Origin: Sequoia sempervirens
Lineage: Eukaryota > Streptophyta > Pinopsida > Cupressales > Cupressaceae
Direction of reading: 5' to 3'
DNA: 64,000 nt
Assembly: GCA_007258455.2 (NCBI GenBank)
Contig: VDFB02000001.1
Span: 12,380,754 to 12,444,753, forward strand
In this document: piece by piece, positions 35,581-48,399 of the stretch
How the letters are laid out: every line of letters starts with the position of its first letter
Position numbering within the stretch: the first letter of the stretch is position 1
Program-made: the position numbers and the translations under genes
The notes under the pieces: model-generated
What the model saw: only the letters and a program-made list of their open reading frames with translations
Databases searched by the model: none
Told to the model about the DNA's origin: nothing

Positions 35581-36850
35581 GCATATTTATTTTGTTTACT
35601 TAGTTCAGTGGGTGGGAAATTCATTCAAGGTATTTAGAAGAGGTTGAATGAAATTTAGAAGTGTAAAGAGCAAGAATTTCAAAATATGCTTGTGAACCCT
35701 TAACAAGGGGTTTTGAGAGTCTTGTGAGGTTTTAGACCTCCATCCCACCGATGTAGGTTTAGAGGAACGGTGGGATAGATTGTAATGGGTGTAATTTAAG
35801 AAATGTATTTGTTGAATCATGCAGGGGAAGCAAACCATTCAATGTTTGCTTGCTGATCTTTAGAAAATACAGAAGTTTTGCAATGAAAAAGGATGTGTAC
35901 AAGTTGGTAATTAAGGAAAGTGCATTCAATGGGGCTGAAACTTTGTTCCTAAAGCATGGAAAGACATTTCTAAACATGTTTCATATAGTGGCAAAGCATG
36001 GGAAGGTTTGGAATACAGTATTTTATTAAACCCTCATTTGTTAGAGCTTCTTTTGTTAAGCCTCTTCAAACACTCTTCAAACACAACTAATTAAGCCTGC
36101 AAAAACTTAATCACCTTAAACTTTGTTGCCCCCAAGTTTGATAGACATTCACTTACTAAACCCACCATATTTCACCTAAAAGTTGCCTTATGAAAGATGT
36201 GCGATGCAATGGATGTAATCAGCAATGTGATCTTTGTGGCTCGAGGAATGATTATGATAGGTTAGGTTTTGTTGCTGGGATGATGGTTTTCTGAAGGGAG
36301 AAAGGAATTAGGCGGTTTGAGTTGTTGTCCTTGTAGATTGTGACTGGAAAAGAGCATGACAAGTGAGGTTTAAGGTTAGGGTTTCATCAAAAAGGTGAGG
36401 GTAGTGATATCCCTTTGTTCTTTTAAGCATGTACAGGCCTCAATAAAGGTGTTTGAGTTGGTTTGAAGGTTTCAGAAAGAGTGGAATATAGTTTTCCAAG
36501 TTACCCTCATGTCAATGGCTTGAAACAAGGGTTTCATGAATAGGCGTTTGGGAAAGACAGTCTCTGCAAACCAAGGGTGGATTTGGTGGTTTTAAGGGTT
36601 GGTTGTATGATTAGAGTAGTGTCTTTGTAAATTTGGCACAATTGGCCTTTTGGACAACATTATTTCTTGTTTTTGTGCAAGTTCCAAAAGAGTCGTATGT
36701 GGGTTTCAAGTATGTTGAGGGGGACTGAAATGGGTCTCTAGAATGATTATTTCCAAGGGTTGTTAAGAGTTTGAGATAGTTAAGTTGAAAAATTTGAGTG
36801 TTTTGTTGAAGGTAAGGGTTGTCATAAAACAAGAAGGTGAACTTCAAAAC
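35580..36850. other. Non-repeat stretch after the transposase
   Basis: No recognised coding sequence. Minus-strand ORFs (35838-35605, 35977-35759, 36847-36611) are short and lack motifs. The composition (GT-rich, many gttt and aagg runs) resembles 39080-40080, so the two may be distant copies of one segment, but I could not align them with confidence. Confidence 0.4.
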
Positions 36851-36859
36851 ATTGTTCTG

Positions 36860-37500
36860 TTACAGTCTATTTAAACGAAGAAGTGAGTCGCAACCCAGTG
36901 TGTTTTCCATCATGCAACTGTTATGTGCATTTTGTGTTTGAAACATATGAAGACATATTGAAATAGAATGTTTGGTGAAAGTAAGGGTTGCCACAAAACA
37001 AGAAGCTAAACTTGAAAACATTGTTTTCTTACAGTCTGTAGAAAATAAAAATGTGAGTCACAACCCACTGTGTTTTCCATCCTGAAACTGTGATGTGTAT
37101 TTTGTGTTCGTAACATATGAAAAGATATTGAAATGGAGTTTTTTCCTAAAAGTAAGGGTTGTCGTAAAACAAGAAGGTGAACTTCAAAACATTGTTTTGT
37201 TACAGTCTGCATAAAATCAGAAGTGAGTCACACCCCAGTGTGTTTTCCACCATAAAATTGTTATGTGCATTTTCTGTTTGAAACATATGAACATATATTC
37301 AAATGGAATGTTTGGTGAAAGTAAGGGTTGCCATAGAAGAAGGTGAACTTGAAAACACTGTTTTGTTATGGTCTGCATAAAATAGTGAGTCATAACCCAC
37401 TATATTTTCCATCATGCAATTGTTATGTGCATCTTCTATTGGAAACCTATGAACAAACAATCAAATGGAATGTTTGTTGAAAGTAAGGGTTGTCATGTAT
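36860..37500 (+). repeat. Repeat family B, first block, about 168 bp unit
   Basis: Units carry cagtgtgttttccatc followed by tgcaa and tgttatgtgcatttt, then gaaatggaatgtttgg, agtaagggttgtcataaaacaagaag and gtgaacttcaaaacattg. The landmark tgttttccatc occurs near 36902, 37073, 37242 and 37408, with spacing of about 166-171. The same family returns at 38585-39060 and 40080-42110, and inverted at 48400-48905. Confidence 0.9.
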
Positions 37501-37856
37501 CAGCATCTTGTTTTTAGCAACTATTTTGTGTGTTTCTAATTAGATAATGTTGTTGTATGTGTTGAAATTTTCATTCTCTTTCCTTTCAAGCATTGTTCTT
37601 CCTATTGTTTGACTCGTGCATTTCCATATGCCCATTGGAGATACTGGACGTGCTGCCTCATTCAGTTTGAAACAATAGGTACAATCTCTTTAGTGCTAAC
37701 ATTATCTATATCTTCCACTTTCCTCACTTATTTTTCACTGTTTCCATTTCATTGACAATGTCTTTCTAATTAGAGAATGCAGGTGTAGCTTCTGAAAAAG
37801 TTGTTTTGTCTTTCATTTTAGGCATTTTAGTACATGTTGCTGCAGTTCTATAGAAT

Positions 37857-38501
37857 ATGTCCCACAGTTCTCAAGCATGGGTGGCTAGTTGGTTGACCAA
37901 CTACCACCTGTATCTTCCATGCAATATTCTTCCTTGAATTGAGGAATTGAGCCTCCCATACAGGTTGCGGGAAAAGATGTTAAGGAGAATTAATCGAGAA
38001 GGGCCAAACCGCACAGATTTGCACTATGATAATTATGCTCACTTCTTCAACAACGTCTTCGGTGTATGGGCACATATGGGCATGGACGTTCAATATTACA
38101 ATCTACAAATAGAGATTGTCAATTTATGTGATTGGCCAATGTCTCTTTACCGAGAAATTCGAGACCTTTTCCTAGCTAGATGCATCTGGAAGGTGTGCAT
38201 TAGACCAACAGTTATCATACGCAAGCAGAATCTTACGGACCAGCTAAGCATGAGGTTTATGAGATTTCTCAAGGGGAAATCTCTAATTAGCAATCAGATA
38301 GGTCATGTGGAGGAATGGTTGTTGGCCATGTTCAAATTCGACCACATTGTCAGGTTTGAGATCCACCATGTTAGGCCCTCCTTCAGGCTGCTACATGAGA
38401 ATTACTGGGTGTCAACATTGTATGTTGTCAAATCTACCTTGACAATCAGAGTGCGGAAAATGCTAAGAATGCAGAGATTATACATGTTTGTAAATGGTTG
38501 A
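37857..38501 (+). pseudogene. Unrecognised ORF between repeat B blocks
   Basis: An ATG at 37857 opens a 215-codon frame with a single TGA at codon 27 (37935-37937). The remaining 188 codons are uninterrupted to 38501. A polypyrimidine-poor ctatag precedes the ATG and may be a 3' splice site. The product is basic and rich in Arg, His, Phe and Tyr, with segments such as RLREKMLRRINREGP, HFFNNVFGVWAHMG and LCDWPMSLYREIRDLFLARC. No known domain was recognised and there is no membrane segment. Being the longest unbroken coding stretch in the Mutator-like region, it may encode an accessory protein or be captured host sequence. Confidence 0.5.
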
Positions 38502-38584
38502 CATATTTCTTAGTGTTAGCAGTATTAAATTTGGATTGCAATTTTCTTCAGATTCTATAATATTGACTCAAAATGTTTTTACAT

Positions 38585-39060
38585 TTCAATGTGCGATCCG
38601 AGTTGTTCTTATAAAATTTGAAGGTGAACTTAAATACACTGTTGTGTTACATTCTGCATAACATATACTATTGTCTTTCAAGAATAATTGAGAAGCGAGG
38701 GACAACCCTCTGTGTTTTCCATTTTACAACTTTTCTTGTGCATCTTGTCTTTGAAACATATAAGGATATTGAAATGGAATGTTTGTTGCAAGTAATGGGT
38801 TGTTAGAAAATATGAAGGTGAACTTTAATACATTATTTTGTTACAGTATGCATAATAGAGACTGTTCTCTTAGAAGAAGATTTTAGAGGTGAGGGACAAC
38901 CCTCTGTGTTTTCCATTCTGCAACTTTGTTTTTTGCATAGTGTGTTCCAAATGTATAAGGAAATTGAAATGGAATGTTTGGTGCAAGTTACAGTTGTAAT
39001 AAAATATGAAGGTGAACTTAAATACACTATCTTGTTACACTCTACATAATATAAAGTGTT
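38585..39060 (+). repeat. Repeat family B, second block
   Basis: Three partial units follow the unknown ORF, with gaaggtgaacttaaatacactg, gggacaaccctctgtgttttcc, gatattgaaatggaatgttt and related blocks. The spacing of tgtgttttccat (38718 and 38909) is about 191. Confidence 0.85.
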
Positions 39061-40080
39061 GTGTTTGATGCAATAGTGAAAAAATGAATGACGTACTTTG
39101 TTTTTTAGTTATTTTCCTACATTTTTTGTGTTTGAGCCCATTGTACGGCCATTTTTTGGGGATAAATCATCTCATCCTCCATTGTACATGATAGCCCTGT
39201 GAGTCTACTTTATGATTGATTTGGTTTCATATAAATCCATTTACAATTCTCAAAGATATTGAAGTTTTTCTCTAGGTGGCTACAACACTGTGTTAGGGTT
39301 AACATTGTATAATAAAAATTGTGTTTGTCAGATTTGTACTGTTGGAATCTCCTGAAAATTGGTGAGAGGAATGTTTGATGAGTATTATAAATGATGTGAA
39401 GGTTTAAGACCATGGTAAGGTGGTTTTGGGCAGTTATTATGAAGCCCAAGGTCTGGAAAATGTGTAAAATCTATATATGACTTTGTACATTGGTGAGTTG
39501 ATGAGTTTTGTTTCTGGAATATGAGTTGTGTAATTTTGTTTTGCAAAGTTTTTTGGGCATAGGTGACTCCATTCCAAGATAGGGATTGGTGAATTTATGA
39601 GTATTTGGAGACCATTTATTGACTATCATGTGAGGACATAGTTGTCAAAAGGCGTAGATTGAACAGTATTTGGAGTGTTTGGAATTTCTTTCCTTGGAAG
39701 GCTAAAAAGACATTGAAGAGTCATTCAAACAGAGTACTTTATATGCCATGGAACTAAGTTAAGAGTGTAAAAGAGTCTTTTGTTGTTGTTTGTCAAATTG
39801 AATGATTAAAGGAAGCCTAATTAGGTCGGTGAAGGACACTCTATTTTGAAAGCTCATATATCAAGATGTTTAAGTTGGGGATAGCTTTATGTCAATCATT
39901 TGTTGTTGGTTAAAGTGTTTTGAGGAATCTAGTTGAGGTTTTTGGGCTTGGTTTTCAGTTTGGGTATTTTCAAACAAGGGTTTTCTGAAGGATAGTTTCC
40001 TGAAAGGTGGAGTTTTCTAGTTTAGTGATCTGAGTTGTTTGCAATAGCATAGCGAGTTGAGTTGTTTGACCCCTGCATTG
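39060..40080. other. Non-repeat stretch between repeat B blocks
   Basis: GT-rich sequence with no supported gene; the single minus-strand ORF at 39449-39210 has no recognised features. It resembles 35580-36850 in composition and position next to a family B block. Confidence 0.4.
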
Positions 40081-42110
40081 TCATCAAACATTTTCTACAA
40101 GCAATGGCAGTTATAAAAATATGAAGGTGAACTTCAATACATTGTGTTCTTATGGTGTGCATAACAATAATTGTTGTCTTTCAACAAGATTTGAAAAGTG
40201 AGGGATAACCTTGTGTGTTTTCCATCTTGCAACTTTTTTTTTTGTGCATCTTGTGTTCCGAATGTATAACGATATTGAAATGGAATGTTTGGTGCAAGTA
40301 AGGGTTGTTATAAAATATGAAGGTGAACTTCAATACATTGTCTTCTTTTGGTGTGCATAACACCAACTGTTGTCTTTGAACAAGATATCAAAATTATGGG
40401 ACAACTCTGTGTGTTTTTCATCCTACAACCTTTTTTTTTTGTGCATCTTGTCTTTCAAAGGTATAACAATATTCAAAGGGAATGTTTGCTACAGGTAAGG
40501 GTTGTTATAAAATATAAAAGTGAACTTCAATACACTGTGTTGTTACAGTCTGCATAACAGAAAGTGTTGTCTTTCAAGAAGAATTGGGAAGCCCTTTGTG
40601 TTTTTGATCCTGCAACTTTTCTTTTATTTTCATGTGGAACGTTTGCTGCAAGCAAGGGAAGTTATAGAATATGAAGGTGAACTTTAATACATTGTGTTCT
40701 TATGGTGTGGATAACAGTGAGTGTTGTCTTTCACCAAGATTTGAAAAGTGACAAACAACCCTCTGTGTTTTCCATCTTGGAACTTTTTTTTGTGGATCTT
40801 GTGTTCAAAATGTATAACGATATTGAAATGGAATGTTTGTTGCAATTAAGGGTGGTTATAAAATATGAAGGTGAACTTCAATACACTGTGTTGTTGCAGT
40901 CCGCATAACAAAAAGTGTTGTCTATCAAGAAGAATTGGGAAGCCCTATGTGTTTTCCATCCTGCAACTTTTTATTTATTTTCGTGTGGAACATTTGTTGC
41001 AAACAAGGGAAGTTATAGAATATGAAGGTTAACTTCAATACATTATGTTCTTACAGTGTGGATAATAGTAAATGTTGTCTTTCACCAAGATTTGAAAAGT
41101 GATGGACAACCCTCTGTGTTTTCCATCCTGGAACTTTTTTTGGTGGATCTTGTGTTTGGAATGTATAATGATATTGAAATGGAATGTTTGTTGCAATTAA
41201 GGGTGGTTATAAAATATGAAGGTGAACTTCAATACACTGTGTTGTTACAGTCTGCATAACAGGAAGTGTTGTCTTTCAAGAAGAATTGGGAAGCCCTCTG
41301 TGTTTTCCATCTTGCAACTTTTATTATTATTTTCGTGTGGAACATTTCCTGCAAACAAGGGTATAGAATATGAAGGTGAACTTCAATACATTGTGTTCTT
41401 ACAGTGTGGATAACAGTAAGAGTTGTCTTTCACCAAGATTTGAAAAGTGACGAACAAACCTCTGTGTTTTCCATCCTGGAACTTTTTTTTGTGGATCTTG
41501 TGTTTGGAATGTATAACGATATTGAAATGGAATGTTTGCTGCAATTAAGGGTGGTTATAAAATATGAAGGTGAACTTCAATACATTGTACTCTTATAGTT
41601 TGCATAACAGTAAGTGTTGTCTTTCAAGAAGAATTGACAAGTGAGGGACAACCCTGTGTGTTTTCCATCCTGCAACAGTTATGTAAAATTTTTGTTCAGA
41701 ACATATGAACAGATAGTGAACAAGAGTGTTTGGTTGAAAGTAAGGGGTGTCATAAAACAAGAAAGTGAACTTGAAAACATTCTTTTGTTACAGTGGCAAA
41801 AATAAGAAGTGAGGCACAACCCACTATGTTTTCCATGATGCAACTGTTATGTAAATTTTGTGTTCCAAACATATGAGCAAATATTGAAAAAGATTTTTGC
41901 TCAAAGTAAGGGTTGTCAACAAACAAGGTGAACTTCAAAACATTCATTTCTGGCAGCCTACATAAAATAAGAAGTGAGGCACAACCCACTGTGTTTTCCA
42001 TGATGCAACTGATATGTGCATTTTGTGTTCCAAACATATGAAGAGATATTGAAATGGAATATTTAATGAAACTAATGGTTGTTAAAAAATTCACATGGCA
42101 ACAAAAAGTG
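40080..42110 (+). repeat. Repeat family B, third block, about 11 units
   Basis: Landmarks gaaggtgaacttcaatacattg, tctgcataacagtaagtgttg, tctgtgttttccatcctgcaac, gaacatatgaa/gaatgtataacg and gaaatggaatgtttg recur every 165-195 bases. Between 40.5 and 41.6 kb two unit types alternate, giving a higher-order period of about 350. Several short plus-strand ORFs repeat in register and are repeat shadows. Confidence 0.92.
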
Positions 42111-42348
42111 TCATGAAATTTGCAAGAACATAGTCTTATATTTTATTTAATTAAGAGTAGTAAAGGCTTTTGACCTAGAGCTATGAACTGGTGAGGTCAC
42201 AAATGGGGGACCTCATCCCCAATATAAATTGTCAAAAAGTAAACCCCAAAGGGATTGGAGCCTTCATGGAAAGATTCACAATACAACTTAACAATCATAG
42301 AATGGCACTCTTGGCAGTAGATCGTAATCTTCAAACATACCAAAGTAC

Positions 42349-42488
42349 TGTAATTCCACACGATAATTGATCAAAAATTACAAGATCAAAGATAATGTAA
42401 TTCCACACCATAATTGTTCAATAATTACATGATCAAAGATAATATAATTCCACACCTTAATTGTTCAATAATTACATGATCAAAGATA
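42349..42488. repeat. Tandem repeat, 47 bp, 3 copies
   Basis: Units start with tgtaattccacac at 42349 and 42396 and tataattccacac at 42443, giving two exact periods of 47. Each continues with taattgttcaataattaca and tgatcaaagata. The unit has an internal dyad (taattg...caataatta). Confidence 0.9.
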
Positions 42489-42529
42489 TTCAAATGTGCT
42501 TACATTTGTAAGTAAGATGACATACATAA

Positions 42530-43110
42530 GCAAGTTTTCGTAACGAAGTAACTAACATACGACAGTGTGTTTTCCAACACTGGAAGGAATGCAAGCATTT
42601 TATTTGTTCCCATCACATGGAAAAAGGAAATGCCATTTTTACTCAACCAACTAGTTATCAAATTTGAAAGTGGACTTGATTACATTTTTTTGAGCGTATA
42701 AAATAAAAAAACATTTCACGAAATATGTAAGTGGACTTAAATGCATTTATGGAGCATCAAAAATAATAACTTATCAAAAGGAAATAACTAACAGGGGACA
42801 GTGTGTTTTCCAAAACTGCATTTTATTTGTTCTGATCACATGGAAAAGGGAAATCTTCCATCTCCACTCTAGCAAAGACTTACTCTAAAAATTCAAAGTG
42901 GACTTCATTGCATTGTTGGTCGTAACGAAAGAAATACTTATCATAACAAAATAACTGACAGAGGACAGTGTGTTTTCCAAGACTGCAAACACTGCTAGCA
43001 TTTTATTTGTTCCAATCACATGGAAAAAGGAAATATGCCATATATAGTCAACGAAATACTTGTTCTAAATATTGTAAGTGGACTTCATAACATTCTTGAT
43101 CGTAACAAAG
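42530..43110 (+). repeat. Repeat family C, 3 units
   Basis: Each unit has gacagtgtgttttccaa, a variable stretch, gcattttatttgttcc, atcacatggaaaaaggaaat and a gtggactt-cattacatt block. Occurrences of cagtgtgttttccaa are near 42562, 42796 and 42965, so spacing is irregular. Family C blocks (caatcagataaagaaa and gtggact) also appear at 50250-50640 (inverted) and 58890-59010. Confidence 0.85.
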
Positions 43111-44071
43111 TAATTACAGGGCTATGAAAAGTCTGATATGAAATGGATAATAATTATGTGTTCCAATGACATGAAATAGTATATATCTGTTCACTATAAT
43201 TGTTCAATAATCAAATAAATAGAGAGGCCCATGAAAAGTCTCGTATCAAATGTATAAGAACATAGTGTTGAAACATATGAAAATGGTATATCTCTACACC
43301 ACAATTGTTCAATAATGAAATAATGAAACCCGCTATGTAGAATAAGTATTCAGAGCCTATGTCATCAATTCCTACGCTGCCTATTCTTTGCAATCAAGTT
43401 CATGCCTATGTAATATATGACAAGTTTCTTAGGGTCTTTGTGTATTTTAGGAGGGGTGATTCCAATTCCATGAATCCTCACAGATGATGAACGTGAAATA
43501 ACAAATTTCTTCATAGGTTATGCTTTGTCCTTGGCAGGTTTAACACCTTCACCCTATAGCAAACAATTAATCACAATTAACGTATGCATGGAAACAATAT
43601 AGGTAGTAGGATACATATACAACAACATATCGTTTATGTGTACCTTGAGAAAAGAATGCTTCATCCTGGAGAGCTTCCATACCATGAAGCTGTCCACACA
43701 CTCTTCGACGGTCTCTGCACCAGGACATGGAAAAGGCACTAAGTGTTCACCAGCAATGGCCTCAACAATGTTGACTCACAATTTTTTGGGTGCTTAAAGT
43801 AGTGGATATAAGAGTTTAGCTCGACAACATGTACAATTTCTTTGGAAACCTGTTTACGCAACCTCCAAAGATCAACGTGATCACTGACCTTAAAAGTGAT
43901 GGCCTTGAACTATATCATTTGTTCATCCATCAGATTTGGTTGCAAGGGAAACGTCATTCACGTGAAGCATAATTCAAGGCACCTTAAAAGATTCATAAAG
44001 AAATAAGAACAGAAGCATGGAAGTGTGTTGGGCATGTTACTGATATAGATGGCACATAGCTGTTCTCCTAA

Positions 44072-44650
44072 CCCCCATGTCAATCTTTATTGCCATCTTC
44101 CCCTTGCAGGCCAACACTCTCCTCGTCCCCATGTCCATCTTTATTACCCTCTCCCACTTGCAAGTCAGTGCTCTCCCTGTCCCCATGTCCATCTTTATTA
44201 CCCTCTCCCACTTGCTAGCCAATGCTCTCCTCGTCCCCATGTCCATCTTTATTACCCTCTCCTAGTTGCAAGGAAGTGTTGTCCCCATCCCCATGTCCAT
44301 CTTTATTGCCCTCTCCCACTTGCAAGCCAGTGCTCTCCCCATCCCCATGTCCTTCTTTGTTGCCATCTCCCCCTTGCAGGCCAGAGCTCTCCTCATCCCC
44401 ATGTCCATCTTTATCACCCTCTCCCACTTGCAAGCCAGTGCTCTCCCTGTCCCCATGTCCATCTTTGTTACCCAGTTCCACATGCAAGCCAATGTTCTCT
44501 CTGTCCCAAAGTCCATCTCTGTTACCCTGTCCCACTTGGAGGCCAGTGCTCTCCTCATCCCCATGTCCATCTTTATTTCCCTACCCCACTTGCAGGCCAA
44601 TGCTCTCCCCATCCGCATGTCCATCTCTATTAGCCTCTCCCATTTCAATT
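44072..44650 (-). repeat. Coding minisatellite, 54 bp (18 codons), about 11 copies
   Basis: The plus-strand unit begins ccccatgtccatctttattg and recurs every 54 bases for about 579 bases. Because 54 is divisible by three, the minus-strand product is an 18-residue repeat of the type GNKDGHGDGESTGLQVGE. The unit has few stop codons, so several frames on both strands are open (up to 205 codons on the plus strand). The minus-strand frame is preferred because flanking exon-like segments of the surrounding gene lie on that strand. Confidence 0.85.
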
Positions 44651-44779
44651 GCAACAACATGGCCAATTAGGTCAAGGCTAGCACTCTATTGTTCATCGTT
44701 GCCCTGTAATAAGAGGAATTCAAACGTCACTTCAAATTCAGCTACATGCAACCAATGCATTGAAATAATTAAAAAAACA

Positions 44780-46700
44780 TTAAATAAAAGAATTGGAATT
44801 CATTGTTTCTTGTACTTCCTCCATGTCAAGGAACCTTGACACTTTTGACCATATACGCTCCTTCTTCTTCTTCTCAACATAGTTAGATGGCGAGTTCGGA
44901 GGAACAACATCATCTTGTTCTTCCATGGCCTCTTCTTTGTCTTCCCTTGAACTTCGTTGGAGGGCAGGACTCCATTGTTCATCGTTGCCCTGTAATAGCA
45001 GGAACTGAAACATCACATCAAATTCATATGCATGCAACAAATTCATTGAAATAATCAAAACAAACATTAAATAGAAGATTTCAAAATCACTGTTTCTTCT
45101 CGTTTCTTCTTGTGAGGGTGTGAGGAATCTTTAGGCCGTATATGCTCCTTCTTCTTCCTCTCAACATTGTTAGATGGCGGGTTGGGAGGAACAACATCAT
45201 CTTCTTCTTTTAAATCAATAGAAACTTGTTGGAGGGCAAGACTCTGTTGTTCATAGTTGGCCTGTAATAGTAGGAATTGAAATTTTGCATCAAATTCAGA
45301 TGCATGCTACAAATTCATTGAAATAATAAAAACAAACATTAAATATAAGATTTTGAAATCACTATTTCTTCTCATTTCTTCTTGTGAGGGCATGAGGAAT
45401 CTTTAGACCGTATACGGTCCTTCTTCTTCATCTCAACATTGTTAGACGACGAGTTGGGAGGAACAAAATCATCTTCTTCTTCCATGTCCTCCACTTTGTC
45501 TTTGAAATCAATAGTATCTTGTTGGAGGGCAGGACTCCATTGTTCATCATTGGCCTGTAATAGCAAGAATTGAAATGTCGCATCAAATTCAAATGCATGC
45601 TACTAATTCAATGAAATAATAAAAACAAACATTAAATATAAGATTTCAAAATGACTGTTTCTTCTCGTTTCTTCTTGTGAGGGCGTGAGGAATATTTAGA
45701 CTGTATACAGTCCTTCTTCTTCTTTTCAATGTTATAGGGTAGGTTGGGAGGAACGTCATGTTGTTCTTGTATGGCATACACTTCATCTTCCCAATCAAGA
45801 GTATCCTCTTCGATGGAAGGACTCCATTGTTCATCGTTGACCTATAATAGCAGGTTTGAAACATCACATCACATTCAAATGCAAGAAACCAATTCATTGA
45901 AATAATCAAAACAAACATTAAATAGAATATTTAGAAATCACTGTTTGTTCTCGCTTCTTGCGAGGGAAGAAGGAAAATCTAAACTGCGTATGCTTGTCCT
46001 TCTTCTTCTTTTGAATGTTATACAACAAGTTGTGAGGAACAACATCATCTTCTTCATCCATGGCCTCCACTTCATCTTCCAACTCAAGAGTATCCTCTTG
46101 GAGGGAAAGACTTTGTTGTTCCTTGTTCCCCTATAATAGCAGAAATTGAAACGTCACATCAAATTTAGATGCATGCAACAAATTCATTGAAATAAGCAAA
46201 ACAAACATGAAATAGAAGATATTGAAATCATTGTTTGTACTCGTTTCTTCTTGTGAGGGCATGAGGAAATTTTAAACCATACAAGTTTTTTCTTCTTCTC
46301 AATGCTAGACAGGGGGTTGGGAGGAACATCATCATCTTGTGCTTCCGTGGGCAATGCTTCATCTTCCAATGCAAAAAAAACCTACTCGAGGGAAGCAGCT
46401 CGTTGTTCATCATTGTTGTGTAATAGGAGGAATTCAAATGCCACATCAGACTCAGATGCATGCAACCAATTCATTCAAATAATCAAAACAAACATTAGAT
46501 TAAATAGAAAATTTTGAGATCACCGTTTGTTGTTGTTTCTTCTTCAGAGGGTGCCTTGAAACTTTCAACCGTGTACGATGCTTCTTCTGAATGTTAGATG
46601 CAGGGTTCAGAGGAACATCATCTTCACCTTTCATGGGCACAACTTCCTCTTGCGAATCAACACTACTCTATTGGGGGGAAGAAACCGCTTCTCGACCATC
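44780..46700 (-). repeat. Tandemly duplicated exon, about 285 bp unit, about 7 copies
   Basis: Each minus-strand unit starts after an acceptor-like ctattacag with GNDEQWSPALQ or a close variant, continues with acidic residues (DDVVPPNSPS), then VEKKKKERIWSK and a HKKK stretch. Each ends near ttcattgaaataatcaaaacaaacatta in the intron-like spacer. Copies lie near 44790-44995, 45090-45260, 45370-45560, 45650-45840, 45950-46135, 46220-46420 and 46520-46700. Later copies carry deletions. Confidence 0.8.
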
Positions 46701-48059
46701 ACTCTGTCATGTCATGTAAGTTAACGTTAAGTGAACCTTGTATGCATCAAAACAGAAAATATGAAGCAAGGAAAATGTAGATTTAACAGTTCGGTTTGAC
46801 ATTACCATTCCTTCTCATCTCTTTCTCTCCTGCAATTGTAATATTCTTTGCCTTCACTACTCCTTCCTCTTGTCACTATTATATAACACCATTAGCTTCT
46901 TCACCTCATCCTTTCCTTGTTGGGGAAGTTGAAGGAATCTTTGTTTCCCATACTTTTGACAGACACGTCTAATAACATGCTTCTGTTGCAGATGTTGTCG
47001 TAGATTCATTTGGTACTCTGTATTTTCCACCTTCTTTAGAATGTAATCTTTGAATTTATCAAGGAGAGGAGTGGGTTGTTTTGGTTCCCCTCCAACGCAA
47101 CTCAACCATGCTTTGGTACCTAAAGAATAGGAAGGTGGTGATGCTGAAACCTATGCATGTTCAACACTCTCCAATCATAATACTTTCTCGTACATTCTTC
47201 TACAATACAATAATATATGTATCTACCATTCATCACTTCTCTTATGTATTCAACAATGAATTTGCAAACGAATCACTTAATATATTTGATATTCAAACAA
47301 ATTGAATGCACAACATAGACACATAGCTAAACGATGCAATAATTTAGTTATTATATCTACCTTCCTGTCCACCACATCACCCCGTGCTTCATTGGATCCC
47401 TCTCCATCCTTAGGGTCTCCCTTTGCACGCTTTTCCTTTTAGTCGTGGACTATGGCAAGAGTGTCATGATCTCCCTAATTATTTTCCTGAATCAAAGGAA
47501 CGATATACTACCAAAATCAACATATTTGTAATAGACATGATATTTTCTAACTGAAATTGTAAAGCATTATGATTGATGCATAGGAAGGGAAGGGAAATTG
47601 GAAGTTCACAATCAATTACCAAACACGTCATTGCCTTAGGGTTCACCGTTTTCCTAAACTGAGGGGACTTCCTCTGTACCACGGTTGCTGCCTCCTGATT
47701 AAAACATTCCCACTTTCCAGTCAACATCATAACCACTTATGAGAGATTAAAATTATACATTTGATTGCATCTTGTAATTACCAGATCTTACCTGCACGTT
47801 TTGTGAACGTAACTATCCCGAAGAAGATTCACTAGTACACACCCTTTTAGGTGTACTATCCATGTCAATGACATTCTTCGGTGTAGGAAGCAATTTCCTT
47901 TTTACAACACACATCTTTGGTTTCCTGTAAATTGTAAAATTGTTGCAAGTGTTATGGACAATTAAAGTTCCAAAAATTATTGCACCATTTTGCAGTAATC
48001 AAGCATATATTTTTTCAATCAAAAGAAGAATTTGAAATGCACAACCCACACTGTTGTAA

Positions 48060-48330
48060 AACACTATACAAGTAACCCACTGTGTTTTACAACATGCAAT
48101 TATTTTGTCCATTTATTTTTGTCAATCACATGAAGGTACTGAATTGCAATTTATAACATAACTAACAGTTGTAATTATTGGAGGTGCCTTTTTTACATTC
48201 ATATAGTGTAAATAAGAAAATCTTTTCAAGACAATCAAATTGTTATATGAATTTTCACGTTGGAAAACATAGGGTGTTATAAACCATGCAACCCACAAAC
48301 CATTCTAAAACCCTTTACAAGAAACAACCC
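48060..48330. repeat. Scattered core-motif copies
   Basis: Short stretches carrying the shared core occur here (actgtgttttacaacatgcaa near 48078 and ttggaaaacatagggtgtt near 48262). They are too diverged to place in one repeat family. The rest of 47920-48400 shows nothing else of note. Confidence 0.5.
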
Positions 48331-48399
48331 TATTGGTTACTCCCCCCACCTCAATTTGGTTAACAGGGTTTTCCCTCACTTCTCTATTCTTCTTCAAAG

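Larger units (their letters stand above)
43380..47920 (-). pseudogene. Unrecognised multi-exon gene convergent with the MULE transposase
   Basis: On the minus strand a chain of exon-like segments runs from about 47900 to 43380. Segments include EAATVVQRKSPQFRKTVNP (about 47700), a Lys/Asp-rich piece (about 47470-47360), KDYILKKVENTEYQMNLRQH (47105-46857), seven copies of a charged exon (46700-44780), an 18-residue repeat region (44650-44070), a segment with VPFPCPGAETVEECVDSFMV (43739-43600) and a basic terminal segment (43560-43380). Several are preceded by cag or tag acceptor-like sites. Stops and a frameshift near 43770 interrupt it. No known domain is recognised. In MuDR the second gene (mudrB) is convergent with the transposase; this gene has that position, but no homology can be claimed. 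Confidence 0.5.

Noticed and set aside
44049..44839. Long plus-strand ORFs of 194 and 205 codons with His/Pro/Ser-rich repeats
   Set aside because: They run through the 54-bp minisatellite, where several frames are open by chance of the repeat unit. Flanking coding evidence is on the minus strand.
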